Shown here one piece after another: positions 63,313-64,000 of a DNA stretch of 64,000 bases (positions within the stretch are counted from its first letter, which is position 1; each line of letters opens with the position of its first letter). The DNA lies in assembly GCA_030158485.1 (NCBI GenBank), contig JAOASS010000014.1, positions 49,367 through 113,366 of the forward strand. Reading direction: 5' to 3'. Made by a program: the position numbers and the translations under genes. Origin of the DNA: Pseudobdellovibrionaceae bacterium. GTDB lineage: Bacteria; Bdellovibrionota; Bdellovibrionia; Bdellovibrionales; Bdellovibrionaceae. A model generated the notes under the pieces. The model saw nothing but the letters and a program-made list of their open reading frames with translations, had not been told where the DNA came from and made no database searches.

Positions 63313-64000
63313 CTATAAGTTAGCGCTTAATGATCCTTCTGTTAAGTTAACAGACACCATCGTCGATACGCCTTTTTCTTGCATCGTGACGCCGTAAAGC
63401 TTCTTTGCCACTTCCATCGTGTGTTTATTATGAGTCACCACGATAATTTGTGAACGTTTTGCCATTTCCCTGACTAGGTCATTGAAACGGAAAACATTGG
63501 CGTCATCAAGCGGAGCATCAACTTCGTCAAGTAAGCAATAAGGAGATGGCTTCACTAAGAAAATAGAAAATACAAGTGCGACTGCTGTCAGAGCTTTTTC
63601 TCCACCCGACATTAATGTCACATTCTGCATTTTTTTACCCGGTGGTTTGGCAATAATTTCGATACCCATTTCACCACGTTCTGGATCTTCATGAAGTTCG
63701 AGCTTTGCTTCACCACCACCAAAAAGAACAGGGAAAACTTTCGTAAATCTGTCATTAACTTGGTCATAAGTTTCTTTGAATCTCTTGCTACAAATACGAT
63801 TAATTCGGTCGATGACTTTACGTAACTGCTCTTGCGCATCGACAAGATCTTGATGCTGCTTATTCAAAAATTCGTAACGAGTCGAAGTTTCTTCAAATTC
63901 GCCAATTGCTGATAAATTCACTTCTCCGATTTTAGAGATTTTTTCTTTCAAATCAGCCAGTTCTGTTTCAACAAGAATTGGATCTTTTTCTTCGCTTGCT
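63313..64000 (-). CDS. smc: Chromosome segregation protein SMC, C-terminal part (truncated by window edge)
   Basis: Only the last about 229 residues are inside the window; the frame stays open to position 64000. It contains the end of the coiled coil, then FGGGEAKLELHED, the ABC signature LMSGGEKALTAVALVFSIF, Walker B YCLLDEVDAPLDD and the H-loop VVTHNKHTM, as in SMC proteins. It organises and segregates the chromosome. The gap to ftsY is about 20 bases, so the two are probably co-transcribed. Confidence 0.95.
   Translation of the reverse strand, partial: ASEEKDPILVETELADLKEKISKIGEVNLSAIGEFEETSTRYEFLNKQHQDLVDAQEQLRKVIDRINRICSKRFKETYDQVNDRFTKVFPVLFGGGEAKLELHEDPERGEMGIEIIAKPPGKKMQNVTLMSGGEKALTAVALVFSIFLVKPSPYCLLDEVDAPLDDANVFRFNDLVREMAKRSQIIVVTHNKHTMEVAKKLYGVTMQEKGVSTMVSVNLTEGSLSANL

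Noticed and set aside
1-64000. CRISPR array, insertion sequence, prophage or integrated element
   Set aside because: No regularly spaced repeats, transposase or integrase, and no clear att-like duplication next to the single tRNA gene were seen.

Overview
This is one continuous stretch of AT-rich bacterial chromosome, densely packed, with many ATGA-type gene overlaps and several TTG/GTG starts. Gene content points to the Bdellovibrionota (Bdellovibrio-like predatory or exobiotic bacteria). The indicators are many secreted and lipoprotein genes of unknown family, large L,D-transpeptidases, a class II (B12) ribonucleotide reductase, an FtsY with an N-terminal membrane segment downstream of smc, and Cys-rich pseudopilins. 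The genus assignment is an inference from gene style, not from a marker gene.

Layout. 0-8.7 kb is housekeeping: htpX, a Slt-type lytic transglycosylase, a subtilisin, a zinc-ribbon membrane protein, lnt and mutS2. 8.7-10.1 kb holds an internally duplicated protein and a small TTG-start gene, diverging from a region rich in perfect palindromes. 10.2-24.4 kb is an accessory block of exported proteins: a PA14/fibronectin-like lipoprotein, a coiled-coil protein ending in an alpha-crystallin-like domain, three paralogous prepilin-like proteins ending in thrombospondin-type-1-like Cys-rich tails, two HExGH proteins, a coiled-coil exported protein, a matrixin-like lipoprotein, and a GC-rich gene-free segment that looks like a minus-strand structured RNA.

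24.5-33.8 kb carries hslO, a histidine phosphatase, an FAH-family enzyme, putA (Shine-Dalgarno inside a hairpin), rhomboid and RDD membrane proteins and a Fis-type HTH protein. 34-44 kb carries a secreted HNH nuclease, an alpha/beta-hydrolase-like protein with a YejM/PbgA-like sulfatase-fold membrane protein, a small membrane protein behind a textbook sigma-54 promoter, free-methionine sulfoxide reductase, tRNA-Arg(TCG), a LemA-TPM-TPM operon and a pseudouridine synthase/methyltransferase fusion. 44-64 kb is mostly housekeeping: queF, trmH, acyl-CoA dehydrogenase, cinA, nrdJ, iscS/iscA, ferredoxin, tyrS, rny, 5-formyl-THF cyclo-ligase, zapA, two L,D-transpeptidases, ftsY and the 3' part of smc, which runs off the window.

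No CRISPR array, insertion sequence, prophage or rRNA operon was seen. The strongest candidates for something undescribed are the pseudopilin/thrombospondin-like cluster, the candidate structured RNA at about 23.43-23.70 kb, and the coiled-coil/alpha-crystallin fusion.
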